From the NCBI GenBank assembly GCA_030740765.1, contig JASLWR010000022.1, positions 1-34,200 of the forward strand: 34,200 nucleotides of DNA, read 5' to 3'. Shown here piece by piece: positions 6,692 to 16,384 of the stretch. The position numbers and the translations under genes are program-made. How positions within the stretch are numbered: position 1 is the stretch's first letter; each line of letters begins with the position of its first letter. This DNA is from Thermoplasmatota archaeon (GTDB taxonomy: Archaea; Thermoplasmatota; Penumbrarchaeia; JASLWR01). The notes beneath the pieces were generated by a model. That model was not told where the DNA came from. It was given only the letters and a program-made list of their open reading frames with translations, and made no database searches.

Positions 6692-9600
6692 CTACCATTC
6701 CCATTCCTCTTCATCATCCTCATCCTCGTAATATCCGTCATCGTCAGTTTCCGTCGTTGATCCGAATGAATCGAAGAATCTGTCGAGATCGTTTCTCTCG
6801 CCGAGAGGTTCGGTCTCGTCATCCTCGTCCTCGTAGTATTCGTTTTCATCATATTTATCATATTCGTCGTCGTGTTCATCATCTATTGACTGGTAACGCC
6901 CCGAGTAGTCGGACGAATCCTCATCATCATAGTAATCATCATCCTCCTCGTAGTATTCATCCTCGTCATCATAGTAATCATCCTCATAATATTCGTCATC
7001 ATATTCATCACCGCCGCCAGAGCCGTCCTCCCACCCCCAATCTTCCTCATCCGCACCTTCATGCTCATCATCCCAGGACTCCGTTTCCTCTTCTCCTTCT
7101 TTGTATGCGTCGAAAGATACCCCCATCTCTTCATTTTCCTCCTCCCAATCCGTGGATGCACCCTTCTTTTTTCTCCCCTTGGCGTTTTTTTGCCCCTTAC
7201 GTCCCCGAGCCTCCTCTTTCTTTTCATTTCGCTTTCTTCCACCGCTTTCCCCGCGATCCCTCTTCTTTTCCCCTCGTTTTTTCGATCTGTCCTTTCTTTT
7301 AGATGTGCTCTTTCGCTTTTCCTTCCCCTCCGATCCGGTCCATCTATCCCGTTCTCGTTCCATGTGCCTGGTGTACCTGCTGCCGTAGGAAGAGGGAATG
7401 AAATCGCTATCGTCCCTCACATCCTTGTACCTGCTCTTTCCCGACTTTTTTCTATCCACGAGAGGAAGTTGACATTCGGGGCATTTTTCCTCCCATTCGT
7501 AAACGGGATAACTGCATCTGGGACAGTCCGACGTAACGTAAGTGGTTTTGTTCTTGAAGAGGGCTTCATTGCATTTGGGACAATAACCCCTGCCCCTGGC
7601 TACTTTCTCACCGCATTTCGGACAAAATATATGGGAATAATGTCTACTTCTCACGATAACTAGTATCACCGCAATTATAAGCACAAGAGAAACCACACCG
7701 ATGGCCACGAGATATGGCCAGGGAATATCCCATAATAACTGTTCGGCCTTCGTTTTCGTCTCCTTATAAGGCGCCAGGTATTCCTCTCTAGCCGTTCCCC
7801 CGTCGTCCAGCTTATAAACCCATGTCCCAGCCTCGGCAGACCAGTCCACATCGGTTATAGTACGTTCTTCTCCTTCATAGCTGACCTTCTCGCCAACCTT
7901 GAATCCCGGTCTCTCGATTACGATGGATGTTTCTTCAATCCCCGTCTTTCCGAGGTTATCCCTTACCCGAAGACTTATCCAATGGGTCCCATGGGTGTCG
8001 AAGGCGAATTCCACTTTGGCGCCATATAGGGTATGGGTGTCGTCTATGGTCCAAGTATAGTTATTTATATCCCCGTCAATGTCACTGGAGGTATTGGCGC
8101 TGAACTCCATCGGGAAGGACAGATAACCCCTGCTGGGATGTGATATCCTGGCCTGGGGTGCTGCGTTGCTGAAAAAGCTCCATGGCACGCACCAGGTTCC
8201 CTCGTTGCCTGCCTCGTCAACAGCTTTTACACGCCAATGGTACTCGCCGGCCGAGGAGAAGGATATCTCTGCGGAAAGCTCCGTGGTGTTCTTGTCTATC
8301 AGAGGATGTGTGAATGCAGCAGTGTCGGCCACCTGGTATTGATAGTATGCTATATCGCTTTCATAGGTTTCAGTGGATACCGGGGACCAGGAAATATAAA
8401 GGGTCTTTGCCGAGGTCTCTCTCGAATCTATGGGGGCACTGAGGCGAATGGTGGCGGGGCCCTTTGTATCCTTTTTGAAGATCACTTCTCCCGCGGCCAA
8501 ATGACCGGCATGATCCCCCAGTTCCATAAAAATTGTGCTGGTTCCCTCGTCCATCGCGTCGAAACCGAAAGACCAGTTTGCCGTGTATAGATTTCGAGTA
8601 CCGTTCAATGTATCGTTCTCCTGAAAGAGATACATCCATTCATCCTCTTCATCCCAGCGATACCTCAAAAAGGAAAGATTGGACCCGGTTCCGTTCTCGA
8701 AACAGTCCACGTCCACCACCAAGCCCGGATCGCTATTGTACCACCCGTAAGAATTCCGGTTTATAAGCAGAACCGGAGGTTGAGAATCGTAATACATTGT
8801 CATCACAGTGTGATTGGTATCCGTGAACAGCCCGTCCACCACCCTTATATGGATCGTATTCATCCCCTGCCCCAGCAGCGAGGAATTGATCTCCCATTCA
8901 TATTCGATCTCATCTATGGACATGTTGAAGATATCCTGCCATTCGTCTGAAGGGTCAATACGGTACTGGGCACGCTGCAGCATAGAGCCGCTGCCGCCGT
9001 TGGAAAAGAATGTTTTCAGGGATCCACCCCCGAAAATAAGGTCATAGGTTTCGGTATAATTATAAACCCTTTTGCTCATGTTAACCCATGGATTATATAG
9101 GTCCACCAGTATCCTCACCTTCTTGTACATAACCTTCGATATATTCACCGAATCGAAGGCCCTCAGATCCATGTAGTTTATCCCTTCATGGAGTAGGGAA
9201 TAATCGAACTGCCATTCGCTTGTGAACTCGTCGGTTGTGGTGTTGAAAACATTGTTCCAGCTGTTATTACCAATGCGGTACTGTCCGAGAACCAGTGGTG
9301 ATCCTCCTCCCGATGAAAAATCGATGTCCGCAACCGCTCCAGGGTCACTATCGAACCAGCCCAGGTCCGGCGTATTGATGATTATCTCCGGCTCCATATT
9401 ATCCTTTCTCACCTGGATGGCATTCGCGATATAATGCATGTTGTCAGCCAGGTCGTATACCCTTATATCGATATCGTTAAGTCCCTGGGATAGATAGGTA
9501 AAATTCACACTCCAGTTTGTAAAAAAACCGGTTTGGTTCCCGGTGAATATTTCTCGCCAAACACCGTCGTTCCCTCTGTAAGATGCGTTCACCATCAGAG

Positions 9601-12475
9601 AAACTTTCTCGTAATAGAAATCCACATCAATCACGGCACCGGGATCCGCAGTATAGTAACCGTAGGAATCATTGTTTATGCTAACAGAAGGAAGCACGGT
9701 GTCCTTTCTATAGAGCACATTGGCATAGCTGCGGTCCCTGACCCCTAAAGTGTCCACCACGGTAAAATTGATCCGGTTGACCCCGTCTATCAGGCTAGCC
9801 CAATCGGGAGTTATTTCTGCCTCGTGGTATTTTTTGGGACCTGTGAATATGTCGATCTCGGCCCCGTCGTTGATGGTGTAGTAACCCCGATCAAGGTTAT
9901 GGGCAATACGCATGTTCACGAACTGTACTTCAATGCTCATGGCAGGATCGGAATTGAACCATCCCATCTCGGATACGTTGAAATGTATCTCAGGGGGATT
10001 GGAATCCTTAATGTAATTAATGGTGGTCTGGTTAATGTTGAGCGCCTTGTCAAAACACCGGATCTGGACGGTGAGGTCGCCGTTTATCACGTTGACCCAA
10101 TCCAGGGCCCAGTTATCGGTGTAATCCACTGCAGCGGTGCCGTTGAATATGTCAAACCATACCCCCGGGGTCCCTGCACGATACTGGGCGAACCAGAGAT
10201 CGGATCCACTGCCGCCGTTTGAGAAATCCACATCTATCACCGCACCCGGATCCTCGTAGTACACGCCGTAGCTGGCAGTATTCACGGTGATGGTAGGGGC
10301 AATGGAATCGTCACTGATAGGGATCGTGGTGTAAAACGGTTTAAGGTCGTCTCCGGTCACGGTGATATTTGCATTTCCCGCCACCGTAGGGGTTCCGGAA
10401 ACCGAAGCGTCGCCGTTGGCATCCGTAGTGTCATTGGCAAAAAGGTCCGGCCAGTTCACAAGATCCACTCTGGCATTTAACACGTCGGTGGCTAAAGAGT
10501 CCTCGACATGAACCGAAAACGGAGCGGCAGAGTCCGTATATGTCATTGCAGGATGAGTTACGGTTAGAGGCTCAGGTTCATTGAACCAGATATTCATGGT
10601 GGGGTCGCCCATGTAATTCACCGTATAATAGACCCATCTCATATATCCCAGATGATTGAACCCGGCCAGGTCCTCCATCCCCAGCTTATTGGCTTTTCCG
10701 GCTTCCCGTACGCCACCGTTGAACAGTTTATCGAAGAATTCCCGGGCAAATTTGTGGGAAGGCGAGGCTAGCATGTTCCCCGGAGAATAAAGGCCGTAAC
10801 GTGTATTCCCGATGAACACAACGCTGCCCCCGTTGGCATTGAACATCAAGTGCTCGCTTATTGCATCGCTGTAATCGAAGGCATTGGCGTAGCAGCCCAT
10901 TGTATAGAATAAATTGTACCGGTGATCGCTTACGTGGGCGTCCGCATCACCTCGGTAATATGCAAGTGTTTCAGTTAGGGACATCACGTTGTAATTGGCA
11001 TGGCCTCCATTATAAACCAGGTTCACCCCGTCGTTCATTGCGGTATTGAAATTATTCTTTGTTGCATTTCCAAGGGTTTCGTACAATTTGATGGTGGTCA
11101 TCTGGGGTGGGAATGTCTGACTTTCAAGGTCATCCGCGGAGAGACTGGCATCAGTATTGTCATCCAGCCATGCCGCCGATAGAAGGGCTTTCTGAACAAA
11201 ACCAGTTCGTGGGTCTCTTTCATAGTCCAGTATCTTGTTGACGAAGGTATCCGCCTGTGTAGTTGTGCTCACCGGCGCACGGCCAATGTAAACTTCGGAG
11301 ACATGATCCACATCTCCTCCAGCGGTCCCATCATTGGATTCACCCCAGCGTCCGTCCCCATCATTGTTGTACGGTCCGTCAAGAGAACCGTAGTAATGGT
11401 CCACAGGGATATTATCGTCCTCGCATACTCCCGATACCAGACCATACAGTCCCCTGAAAGGTACCACGTCCGTGTCCCCTCCTATCAGCACGTATTCGGT
11501 GTTCCAATTCTGGTAGGCGTCCGCGACGAAATTGCGTATTTCCGCAGGGGTATCCACGTCGTCATAGTCCGCATCCGAGGTGATGTCCGCAAGATCGACT
11601 ATTTTCGTCGGTATCCCCTTGTTTATCTTCCATTGTGCAAGTGGTAGGAAGTGGTCGTACATGGCCGCAGAGGTGATGATCACGTATGGATAGTATTCCC
11701 CGCCCTGTGGGATGCTTCTTTCTCTTGCCATGGAAGCGAAATTGTACGAATCCAGAGTGAAGTCTATAGAAGGTTCGGTAATTACAAGATTCCTCTGCAA
11801 CAGTTCCTCTGTGTCTATAAGCCCCATGGGACCACGTCGGACCATGGCGATATTGTCATAGGCGCTTGAGTCCCGCAGATTCAGGTTAAGTTCAGCCCCG
11901 GAATACAGTCGTAACTCATCAGTGTCCGGTTCATAACAGATGGGATCGACGATCAAACTGGTAATTGCAAAACCCCTGAAATATTGGACGCCAACATTCT
12001 GTATGGTGGGACGACGGTAATCCCGGATTCCATATGTTTCACCGTATCCATCTTTTGGGTATAAGAGAGGCCCACCGGGATATGTAATGAAAGGAGCTGT
12101 CTCCAGCGGAATACTGCTGGAGATCACCGTGGGATACCCCCAGACTATATCGATATCTGCGACTTCCGTACCTGACGGTAAGAGTACATTCACCGTCCAG
12201 GAGGGAATATTGAATGTACCCGGGGGAGACGCGGAGATCCATCCGTCACCGGATAAGGATATCTCTCCGTTCCCACTCGACTTGACGTCGGGCATTGGGA
12301 AATCCAGAGAGAACCTCATGGAATTCTCCACAGCTTGTTTATCACGTCCGTCATTTTCAGGCACAAGATTTTCCGTAGGGCGTGCAATCACTGGAGCTGC
12401 TATGTTCAGGACCAACAGGCTCAGGATGCCTAATAGCAACATCCTTGCGACAGGGTGATTATTTCTTCGTGTCAT
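6692..12475 (-). CDS. Giant gingipain-like (C25) surface protease with cytoplasmic zinc ribbons and acidic tail
   Basis: The 1927-residue protein begins with a signal peptide (MLLLGILSLLVLNIAAPVIA). A propeptide-like region is followed by a C25 cysteine-peptidase domain, about residues 260-630, with the likely catalytic His in NGGHAN (about 492) and Cys in TMGCYANAFD (about 528). Six repeats of roughly 100 residues, each headed by SYGxYxxDPGxVxDVDF or a variant, come next. A fibronectin-III-like domain and a PKD domain precede one membrane span (about 1590-1612). Inside the cell are two zinc-ribbon pairs (CPKC..CPKC, CPRC..CPEC, about 1616-1675), a Lys/Arg-rich stretch, and about 160 residues dominated by Asp, Glu and Tyr. 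The ATG at 12475 is leaderless under a TATA box. An extracellular protease is certain in outline; substrate is unknown. Confidence 0.88.
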   Translation of the reverse strand: MTRRNNHPVARMLLLGILSLLVLNIAAPVIARPTENLVPENDGRDKQAVENSMRFSLDFPMPDVKSSGNGEISLSGDGWISASPPGTFNIPSWTVNVLLPSGTEVADIDIVWGYPTVISSSIPLETAPFITYPGGPLLYPKDGYGETYGIRDYRRPTIQNVGVQYFRGFAITSLIVDPICYEPDTDELRLYSGAELNLNLRDSSAYDNIAMVRRGPMGLIDTEELLQRNLVITEPSIDFTLDSYNFASMARERSIPQGGEYYPYVIITSAAMYDHFLPLAQWKINKGIPTKIVDLADITSDADYDDVDTPAEIRNFVADAYQNWNTEYVLIGGDTDVVPFRGLYGLVSGVCEDDNIPVDHYYGSLDGPYNNDGDGRWGESNDGTAGGDVDHVSEVYIGRAPVSTTTQADTFVNKILDYERDPRTGFVQKALLSAAWLDDNTDASLSADDLESQTFPPQMTTIKLYETLGNATKNNFNTAMNDGVNLVYNGGHANYNVMSLTETLAYYRGDADAHVSDHRYNLFYTMGCYANAFDYSDAISEHLMFNANGGSVVFIGNTRYGLYSPGNMLASPSHKFAREFFDKLFNGGVREAGKANKLGMEDLAGFNHLGYMRWVYYTVNYMGDPTMNIWFNEPEPLTVTHPAMTYTDSAAPFSVHVEDSLATDVLNARVDLVNWPDLFANDTTDANGDASVSGTPTVAGNANITVTGDDLKPFYTTIPISDDSIAPTITVNTASYGVYYEDPGAVIDVDFSNGGSGSDLWFAQYRAGTPGVWFDIFNGTAAVDYTDNWALDWVNVINGDLTVQIRCFDKALNINQTTINYIKDSNPPEIHFNVSEMGWFNSDPAMSIEVQFVNMRIAHNLDRGYYTINDGAEIDIFTGPKKYHEAEITPDWASLIDGVNRINFTVVDTLGVRDRSYANVLYRKDTVLPSVSINNDSYGYYTADPGAVIDVDFYYEKVSLMVNASYRGNDGVWREIFTGNQTGFFTNWSVNFTYLSQGLNDIDIRVYDLADNMHYIANAIQVRKDNMEPEIIINTPDLGWFDSDPGAVADIDFSSGGGSPLVLGQYRIGNNSWNNVFNTTTDEFTSEWQFDYSLLHEGINYMDLRAFDSVNISKVMYKKVRILVDLYNPWVNMSKRVYNYTETYDLIFGGGSLKTFFSNGGSGSMLQRAQYRIDPSDEWQDIFNMSIDEIEYEWEINSSLLGQGMNTIHIRVVDGLFTDTNHTVMTMYYDSQPPVLLINRNSYGWYNSDPGLVVDVDCFENGTGSNLSFLRYRWDEEDEWMYLFQENDTLNGTRNLYTANWSFGFDAMDEGTSTIFMELGDHAGHLAAGEVIFKKDTKGPATIRLSAPIDSRETSAKTLYISWSPVSTETYESDIAYYQYQVADTAAFTHPLIDKNTTELSAEISFSSAGEYHWRVKAVDEAGNEGTWCVPWSFFSNAAPQARISHPSRGYLSFPMEFSANTSSDIDGDINNYTWTIDDTHTLYGAKVEFAFDTHGTHWISLRVRDNLGKTGIEETSIVIERPGFKVGEKVSYEGEERTITDVDWSAEAGTWVYKLDDGGTAREEYLAPYKETKTKAEQLLWDIPWPYLVAIGVVSLVLIIAVILVIVRSRHYSHIFCPKCGEKVARGRGYCPKCNEALFKNKTTYVTSDCPRCSYPVYEWEEKCPECQLPLVDRKKSGKSRYKDVRDDSDFIPSSYGSRYTRHMERERDRWTGSEGKEKRKSTSKRKDRSKKRGEKKRDRGESGGRKRNEKKEEARGRKGQKNAKGRKKKGASTDWEEENEEMGVSFDAYKEGEEETESWDDEHEGADEEDWGWEDGSGGGDEYDDEYYEDDYYDDEDEYYEEDDDYYDDEDSSDYSGRYQSIDDEHDDEYDKYDENEYYEDEDDETEPLGERNDLDRFFDSFGSTTETDDDGYYEDEDDEEEWEW
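8455..10315 (-). repeat. Six ~300-bp internal repeats of the C25 protein
   Basis: Repeat heads fall near 10264, 9962, 9657, 9355, 9055 and 8740, a period of about 300 bases or 100 residues. Five keep the SYG/GWF-x-DPG-x-x-x-DVDF heading and a terminal DxxPP strand. The fifth (VYNYTETYDLIFGGG) has lost DPG. These are probably beta-sandwich stalk modules holding the protease away from the membrane. Confidence 0.8.
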
Positions 12476-12926
12476 GTTATCCCATTGAAATAATATTGTA
12501 ATATAATTTATCAAAAGCACACATTTCGAGGAATTCCCGGTTCATTTTCCACTATAATAAATATTGATATGTAGCAATGAATCTATGGATATAATCGCGT
12601 TAAATATATGGCCACCATAGGTTAAATATATTATTGCATCATTTCAAATTTTTGTTTATTATTATCTTTTAAAGACACACCTGGCGATACTTGTTCTATC
12701 CTTATTTACCTGGCGAATGCAGTTTTTCTCCTATACATCTGAGGGAACGGAGCAGGATTCTCTTTACTTTTCAATCCAAGACCATGATTCCTTCTGTTCC
12801 ATTAAGTCTTTAACCTTGTTTTACAACAAAGTAAAAAAGTATAAAAGGCACGCCCCTACTCTTTTACTCTGCACTCACGAACCGGGGGGTGGTTGGCGGT
12901 AAGTTAATCGATCACAGGAAGATATA
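12476..12926. promoter_or_regulatory. Divergent AT-rich promoter region between the C25 gene and the gp25-like gene
   Basis: No gene is visible. Leftward, TTATATTA (12499-12506, reverse strand) places a start near 12477 for the leaderless C25 gene. Rightward, GTATAAAAGG (12839-12848) predicts a start near 12869, giving the gp25-like gene a leader of about 58 bases. Two short direct repeats are present: GTTAAATATAT twice about 23 bases apart near 12598 and 12621, and ACCTGGCGA twice about 29 bases apart near 12678 and 12707. TTTTAC and GTAAAA form a small inverted repeat just before the rightward TATA box. Confidence 0.5.
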
Positions 12927-13364
12927 ATGTCTAGCAGTACTTCACCATATGGACGGGACCTACTTGTTCTTACGAAAAAAAGTGAAGGTGACAAATTCGC
13001 AACCGACCTGTCAGTGAAAAGGACGGGCGACCTCGAGACCGTGGAAGGGCGCGATCTCATGATACAGGCCATCAGACACAGGCTGCTAACACGAAAAGGT
13101 GAACTTGCTTCGCTTGGTCACCCTGAATACGGATCCCTTCTGGAAGAGGTGATCGGTGAGCCAAACATACCCGACACCCATAGGATCATAGAGACGTTGA
13201 TAAGAGACTGCCTTCGACACGAGACCAGGATAAAGAACGTACTAAGTGTGAAAGCTGCTTCATCAAAGAAAGAAAAGGACATGATCCATATATTCGTCCA
13301 CGTGGAACTTAGTGGGGGAGACGGGGAACTGAAGATAACGTATCCTTTGTACCTGGAGGAGTGA
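12927..13364 (+). CDS. gp25-like baseplate wedge protein of a contractile tail or injection system
   Basis: The 145-residue protein matches the W/gp25 (PF04965) layout: GRDLLVL, then a strand pair ending ETVEGRDLMIQAIRHRLLTRKGEL, then HPEYGSLLEEVIGEP, the strongly conserved turn in this family (GxxxHPxYGSxL), and a C-terminal beta domain. These proteins form the wedge of phage, type VI or extracellular contractile injection baseplates. Its stop overlaps the first codons of a baseplate J remnant, the order seen in intact tail clusters. No sheath, tube or ATPase gene is nearby, so it is probably a relic or an orphan. Confidence 0.75.
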   Translation: MSSSTSPYGRDLLVLTKKSEGDKFATDLSVKRTGDLETVEGRDLMIQAIRHRLLTRKGELASLGHPEYGSLLEEVIGEPNIPDTHRIIETLIRDCLRHETRIKNVLSVKAASSKKEKDMIHIFVHVELSGGDGELKITYPLYLEE

Positions 13365-13366
13365 AA

Positions 13367-13513
13367 TTGGTTTTCAAGAAGAACGATCATCGGGGTATAG
13401 TTGACGCTATTCTCAAAGATCTCCGTGAACGCTCACCGGTGGCGGACACCAACATAGGATCGGTAAGTCGAACTCTGGTGGAATCAGTTGGGTGGTTCAT
13501 TTTGCCAATGTAA
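13367..13513 (+). pseudogene. Baseplate protein J N-terminal stub
   Basis: From a TTG at 13367, GGAGG at 13355-13359 sits exactly 7 nt upstream. The frame reads MVFKKNDHRGIVDAILKDL, then SPVADTNIGSVSRTLVESVG, the recognisable N-terminus of baseplate J/gp47 proteins (SPVTDxNxGSVxRTLxEA). After about 43 residues the similarity ends abruptly at the tail of the convergent DUF357 gene, and the frame stops at 13513. Intact relatives are several hundred residues long. I read it as the edge of a deletion that removed the rest of a contractile-tail operon. Confidence 0.7.
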
Positions 13514-13790
13514 AAAGGCGATGGTCCTCACTAACATCGAATATGCCAAGACGCGCGCCAGCGTCAAGCCACCCGTGAGCATAGTTGATGGCGGCAAAGG
13601 CGTTCACGTAATCGTCTTTCTCATAGAAATGATTCGCATCCCGGTAGTACCTGCTTGCCATATCGAAGAAATCCGCAGCCACTTCTGCAATGTATGAACT
13701 CCCGGGGGCGATTATTGTAGCCTTATCCAGTGCGAGGCCGGTGATGTCAAGGTATTTCCTTATCTTTTCGGGAGTGATGACATCCTTCAT
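13497..13790 (-). CDS. DUF357 family protein
   Basis: The 97-residue helical protein has the characteristic DUF357 core: KIRKYLDITGLALDKA, then ADFFDMASRYYRDANHFYEK and AAINYAHGWLDAGARLGIFD. The family is nearly confined to archaea, short and soluble, with no established function. An AGGTG SD lies 7 nt before the ATG. Its stop overlaps the truncated baseplate J frame by 17 bases, which marks the deletion junction. Confidence 0.88.
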   Translation of the reverse strand: MKDVITPEKIRKYLDITGLALDKATIIAPGSSYIAEVAADFFDMASRYYRDANHFYEKDDYVNAFAAINYAHGWLDAGARLGIFDVSEDHRLFTLAK

Positions 13791-13866
13791 TGCTTCTCAC
13801 CTGATCAAATGGCTGAAATTCTTCTCGTCGGTTTTATTTCTTCAAGGAAAAAGGAATGAGGACCTG

Positions 13867-14643
13867 TTATTCCTTTTCGAAAACGAATCTCCACAGCAGG
13901 GCTGCGAGCACTCCGCCGATAATGGGCGCTAGCAGAAATAACCACAGCTGCGAAAGGGTTTCACCCCCAACGAAAACAGCGGGTCCGAGACTGCGGGCGG
14001 GATTTACCGAGGTTCCGGTAATTGGTATACTGATAAGGTGTATCACGACGAGAGAGAAACCGATGGCAACACCGGCAAATCCCTTTGGAGCTCCCTTGCT
14101 GGTGGCTCCGAAGATAACGAATAGAAATAATGCCGTTAGAACCGCTTCAGCGATGAAGGCTGAAATCAGCGAATAGTGTCCCGGCGACAAATCACCGTAG
14201 CCGTTCTGCCCGAGTCCGTCCCCGAGCGCTGAACCGGTCAAGGAATAACCGTCCCGGCCGCTTGCTATGGCATACAGCGTCCCGGCGGCGATGATCGCCC
14301 CAATGCACTGGAAGAGTATATACATCATGGCATCTCTCGATTTTATCTTGCCCGCAACCAGCATTGAGAGTGTTATTGCGGGATTGATGTGGCAGCCTGA
14401 GATGTTCCCTATGGCGTAGACCATCATCATGACGGTCAAGCCGAAAGCAAACGACATACCCAGATAGCCTATGTGTCCGCCCATATTAAAGGAACTCAGC
14501 GCGATCATATTTTCTGTGTCGAAGTTACCGGACAGGGTGGCGATACTCTTTCCAGCTATCACTGCGCTGCCGCATCCTATCAGGACCAGTGCGAAGGTAC
14601 CGATCATTTCCGCAATATATTTCTTCATGTTGTTCGTTTCCAT
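13867..14643 (-). CDS. Aquaporin / glycerol facilitator (MIP family)
   Basis: The 258-residue protein has six membrane segments and the two half-helix signatures: HINPAITLSM (an intact NPA) in the first half and SVNPARSLGPA in the second. The YIAEMIGTFALVLIGCG start is typical of the family. It would let water, and possibly small solutes such as glycerol or dissolved gases, cross the membrane. AqpM of methanogens is the closest type I can name. GGAGG lies 8 nt before the ATG. It is transcribed in the same direction as the DUF357 gene, 76 bases upstream of it. Confidence 0.92.
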   Translation of the reverse strand: METNNMKKYIAEMIGTFALVLIGCGSAVIAGKSIATLSGNFDTENMIALSSFNMGGHIGYLGMSFAFGLTVMMMVYAIGNISGCHINPAITLSMLVAGKIKSRDAMMYILFQCIGAIIAAGTLYAIASGRDGYSLTGSALGDGLGQNGYGDLSPGHYSLISAFIAEAVLTALFLFVIFGATSKGAPKGFAGVAIGFSLVVIHLISIPITGTSVNPARSLGPAVFVGGETLSQLWLFLLAPIIGGVLAALLWRFVFEKE

Positions 14644-14898
14644 TTCATTGACCTCCGGTCGTAAGGGATGTGTAATAAAGGGAAGATTTTAATGACCTTG
14701 AGAGACAAATAACGAACTCATATTCAATCTTTTTTCATATTTTGGCCGTATTGTCGTTTTTTCGAAGCCTTTTAGGTATGGTACGGGGAAGAAAACGGAT
14801 GTTCTCTCTACAATGCTCATTGCCCAAATGCATATCGAAAAACCGCAACGTAAAGTTGAATAATGATATCCTCCTTGATGCATGAAAGGTGTGAGAAC

Positions 14899-15180
14899 AT
14901 GGTTAAACAGATACGGGCTAGTCATATACTGGTTGAGGACGAAAAATTGGCAAACAAACTGTATGAGCGTATTAGCAAGGGAGCGGATTTTCCTTCTCTC
15001 GCAAAGAAACATTCCAAGTGCCCATCCGGGAAAAAAGGGGGCGATCTGGGTTATTTCCGCAAGGGACAGATGGTTCCGGAATTCGAAAAAGCCGCCTTCG
15101 AGCTGGATATGAACGGCCTTACAAAGCCTGTGAAGACCAAGTTCGGTTATCATCTGATAAAGCTTACAGGAAAAAGATAG
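14899..15180 (+). CDS. Parvulin-type peptidyl-prolyl isomerase
   Basis: The 93-residue protein is a free-standing rotamase domain: ASHILVEDEKLANKLYERI, FPSLAKKHSKCPSGKKGGDLG, FRKGQMVPEFEKAAF and TKFGYHLIKL are all canonical parvulin (PpiC) motifs. It catalyses cis-trans isomerisation at proline bonds and is probably cytoplasmic because there is no signal peptide. The ATG at 14899 is preferred because GGTG sits 7 nt upstream; a longer frame from 14863 adds unconserved residues. It converges on a membrane regulator gene, with a three-stem repeat element between them. Confidence 0.93.
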   Translation: MVKQIRASHILVEDEKLANKLYERISKGADFPSLAKKHSKCPSGKKGGDLGYFRKGQMVPEFEKAAFELDMNGLTKPVKTKFGYHLIKLTGKR

Positions 15181-15228
15181 GGAAGGTTTGTCCAACCGAC
15201 GTGTCGCTAAAAATCAGCAATATTATGA

Positions 15229-15322
15229 ATGAAGCGGAATCGGCCCTCCAGGACCGCGATTCCGCGCACATAGTCAAGCTGAAAACCTCGACTTTCTGTC
15301 GAGCTTTTCACCATTGACAATA
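15229..15322 (-). repeat. Three-stem intergenic element, copy 1
   Basis: Read on the reverse strand, this 94-base segment is a diverged copy of 23421-23513, about three quarters identical, with differences concentrated in loops. It keeps an outer stem (TATTGTCAA / TTGACTA), an inner stem (CTCGAC / GTCGAG with flanking AAAA / TTTT) and a 9-bp hairpin (GCGGAATCG / CGATTCCGC). It lies between convergent stop codons, so it may act as a two-way terminator. Confidence 0.75.
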
Positions 15323-15333
15323 TACTGTTAAAT

Positions 15334-16299
15334 TTATCCATCCATCTCCGTCATATATAATATCCGAATTATGTTTTCCGAATCGTTGACCGTGAGCATA
15401 ACCTGTCCTTCATCCCAATTCCTTTTTAAAATATTTGTATTTGAAAGCAGATCGATATGTTGATCCAGCATTTTTAAATTCAATCCGGTTTTTTTCGATA
15501 AGTCTTCAAGCGTGCATCCGGGATGCTTGATAATAAATCGAATAATTTCCCGGGTCGTTTCATTCTCCAAGGGAGATTCCTTCTTTGATATTGGATCAAG
15601 AGGTCTCCGCTGATGAGTTTGAAGCCACTTTTGTCTTTCTTTCTCACTGATTTGATGTTGGAGTTCCGGGATCCATCGTATTACTTTTATACAGGTTATT
15701 AATTGTAAAATAATAGTTGATAAAAATGCCAGTTCCATAGTAATTGCGAATGGGTGTTCGCTTTTTACAAAGGAAAAAATAAGTGCCCAAAACGAGCAGA
15801 AAACGATTATTACCATTCCAATTTTTAATAGCGGTTTTCCTCCGATCTTGTAAAGTGGTAGTCCTATTGAAATGTTTATCCAGAATAACAGCGGGGCGTA
15901 AAGACTTGGCGCTGGAAAAATGGAGTTGAACGATCCGAGATCAAATGAGAACCGAAGGAACGGAGATAATCCAATTGGCATGAATAATGTCCACATTATC
16001 AAACCGATTAAGGAATTTATAAAATTGCCAGGATGTTTTGTTCTTAGCAAAATCAGGGTTAGACCAATCCATATTGTTACACAAGCTGCAGGGAAAATAA
16101 AAATTGGGAAGAATATTATAAAAGCGAACATCATCGATTCAAAGGTTGTAAGGTTACCAAAACCTTCACCGCTGGGATAATCTGATGTTTCACGGAAATA
16201 GCCATATTCAACAATATTAGTGGTCGATATAGCACCAAATAATAGCACAGATAGCGAGATTATCAAGAGGACAAATCCTGCCCTGGATATCTTGGCCAT
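15334..16299 (-). CDS. Membrane-anchored winged-helix regulator
   Basis: About five or six hydrophobic segments fill the first 210 residues. The last 90 are soluble and contain a winged helix: TREIIRFIIKHPGCTLEDLS, then KKTGLNLKMLDQHIDLL as the recognition helix, then a wing. This arrangement suggests a membrane-bound transcription regulator; the inducing signal is unknown. GGGTG lies exactly 7 nt before the second ATG (16299), so I use that rather than the ATG two codons earlier. The gene is more AT-rich than its neighbours, which may mean recent acquisition. Confidence 0.7.
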   Translation of the reverse strand: MAKISRAGFVLLIISLSVLLFGAISTTNIVEYGYFRETSDYPSGEGFGNLTTFESMMFAFIIFFPIFIFPAACVTIWIGLTLILLRTKHPGNFINSLIGLIMWTLFMPIGLSPFLRFSFDLGSFNSIFPAPSLYAPLLFWINISIGLPLYKIGGKPLLKIGMVIIVFCSFWALIFSFVKSEHPFAITMELAFLSTIILQLITCIKVIRWIPELQHQISEKERQKWLQTHQRRPLDPISKKESPLENETTREIIRFIIKHPGCTLEDLSKKTGLNLKMLDQHIDLLSNTNILKRNWDEGQVMLTVNDSENIIRILYMTEMDG

Positions 16300-16384
16300 T
16301 TTCATTCACCCGAGTAGACTAAATAAGCAATTTCCGTTACATGGACCTTTCGATCGAGGTATCGTTTCCATCAATTCAGCATAC

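Noticed and set aside
14689-15195. Reverse 168-residue open frame opposite the parvulin gene
   Set aside because: It is the shadow of the parvulin gene, whose motifs are unmistakable on the forward strand.
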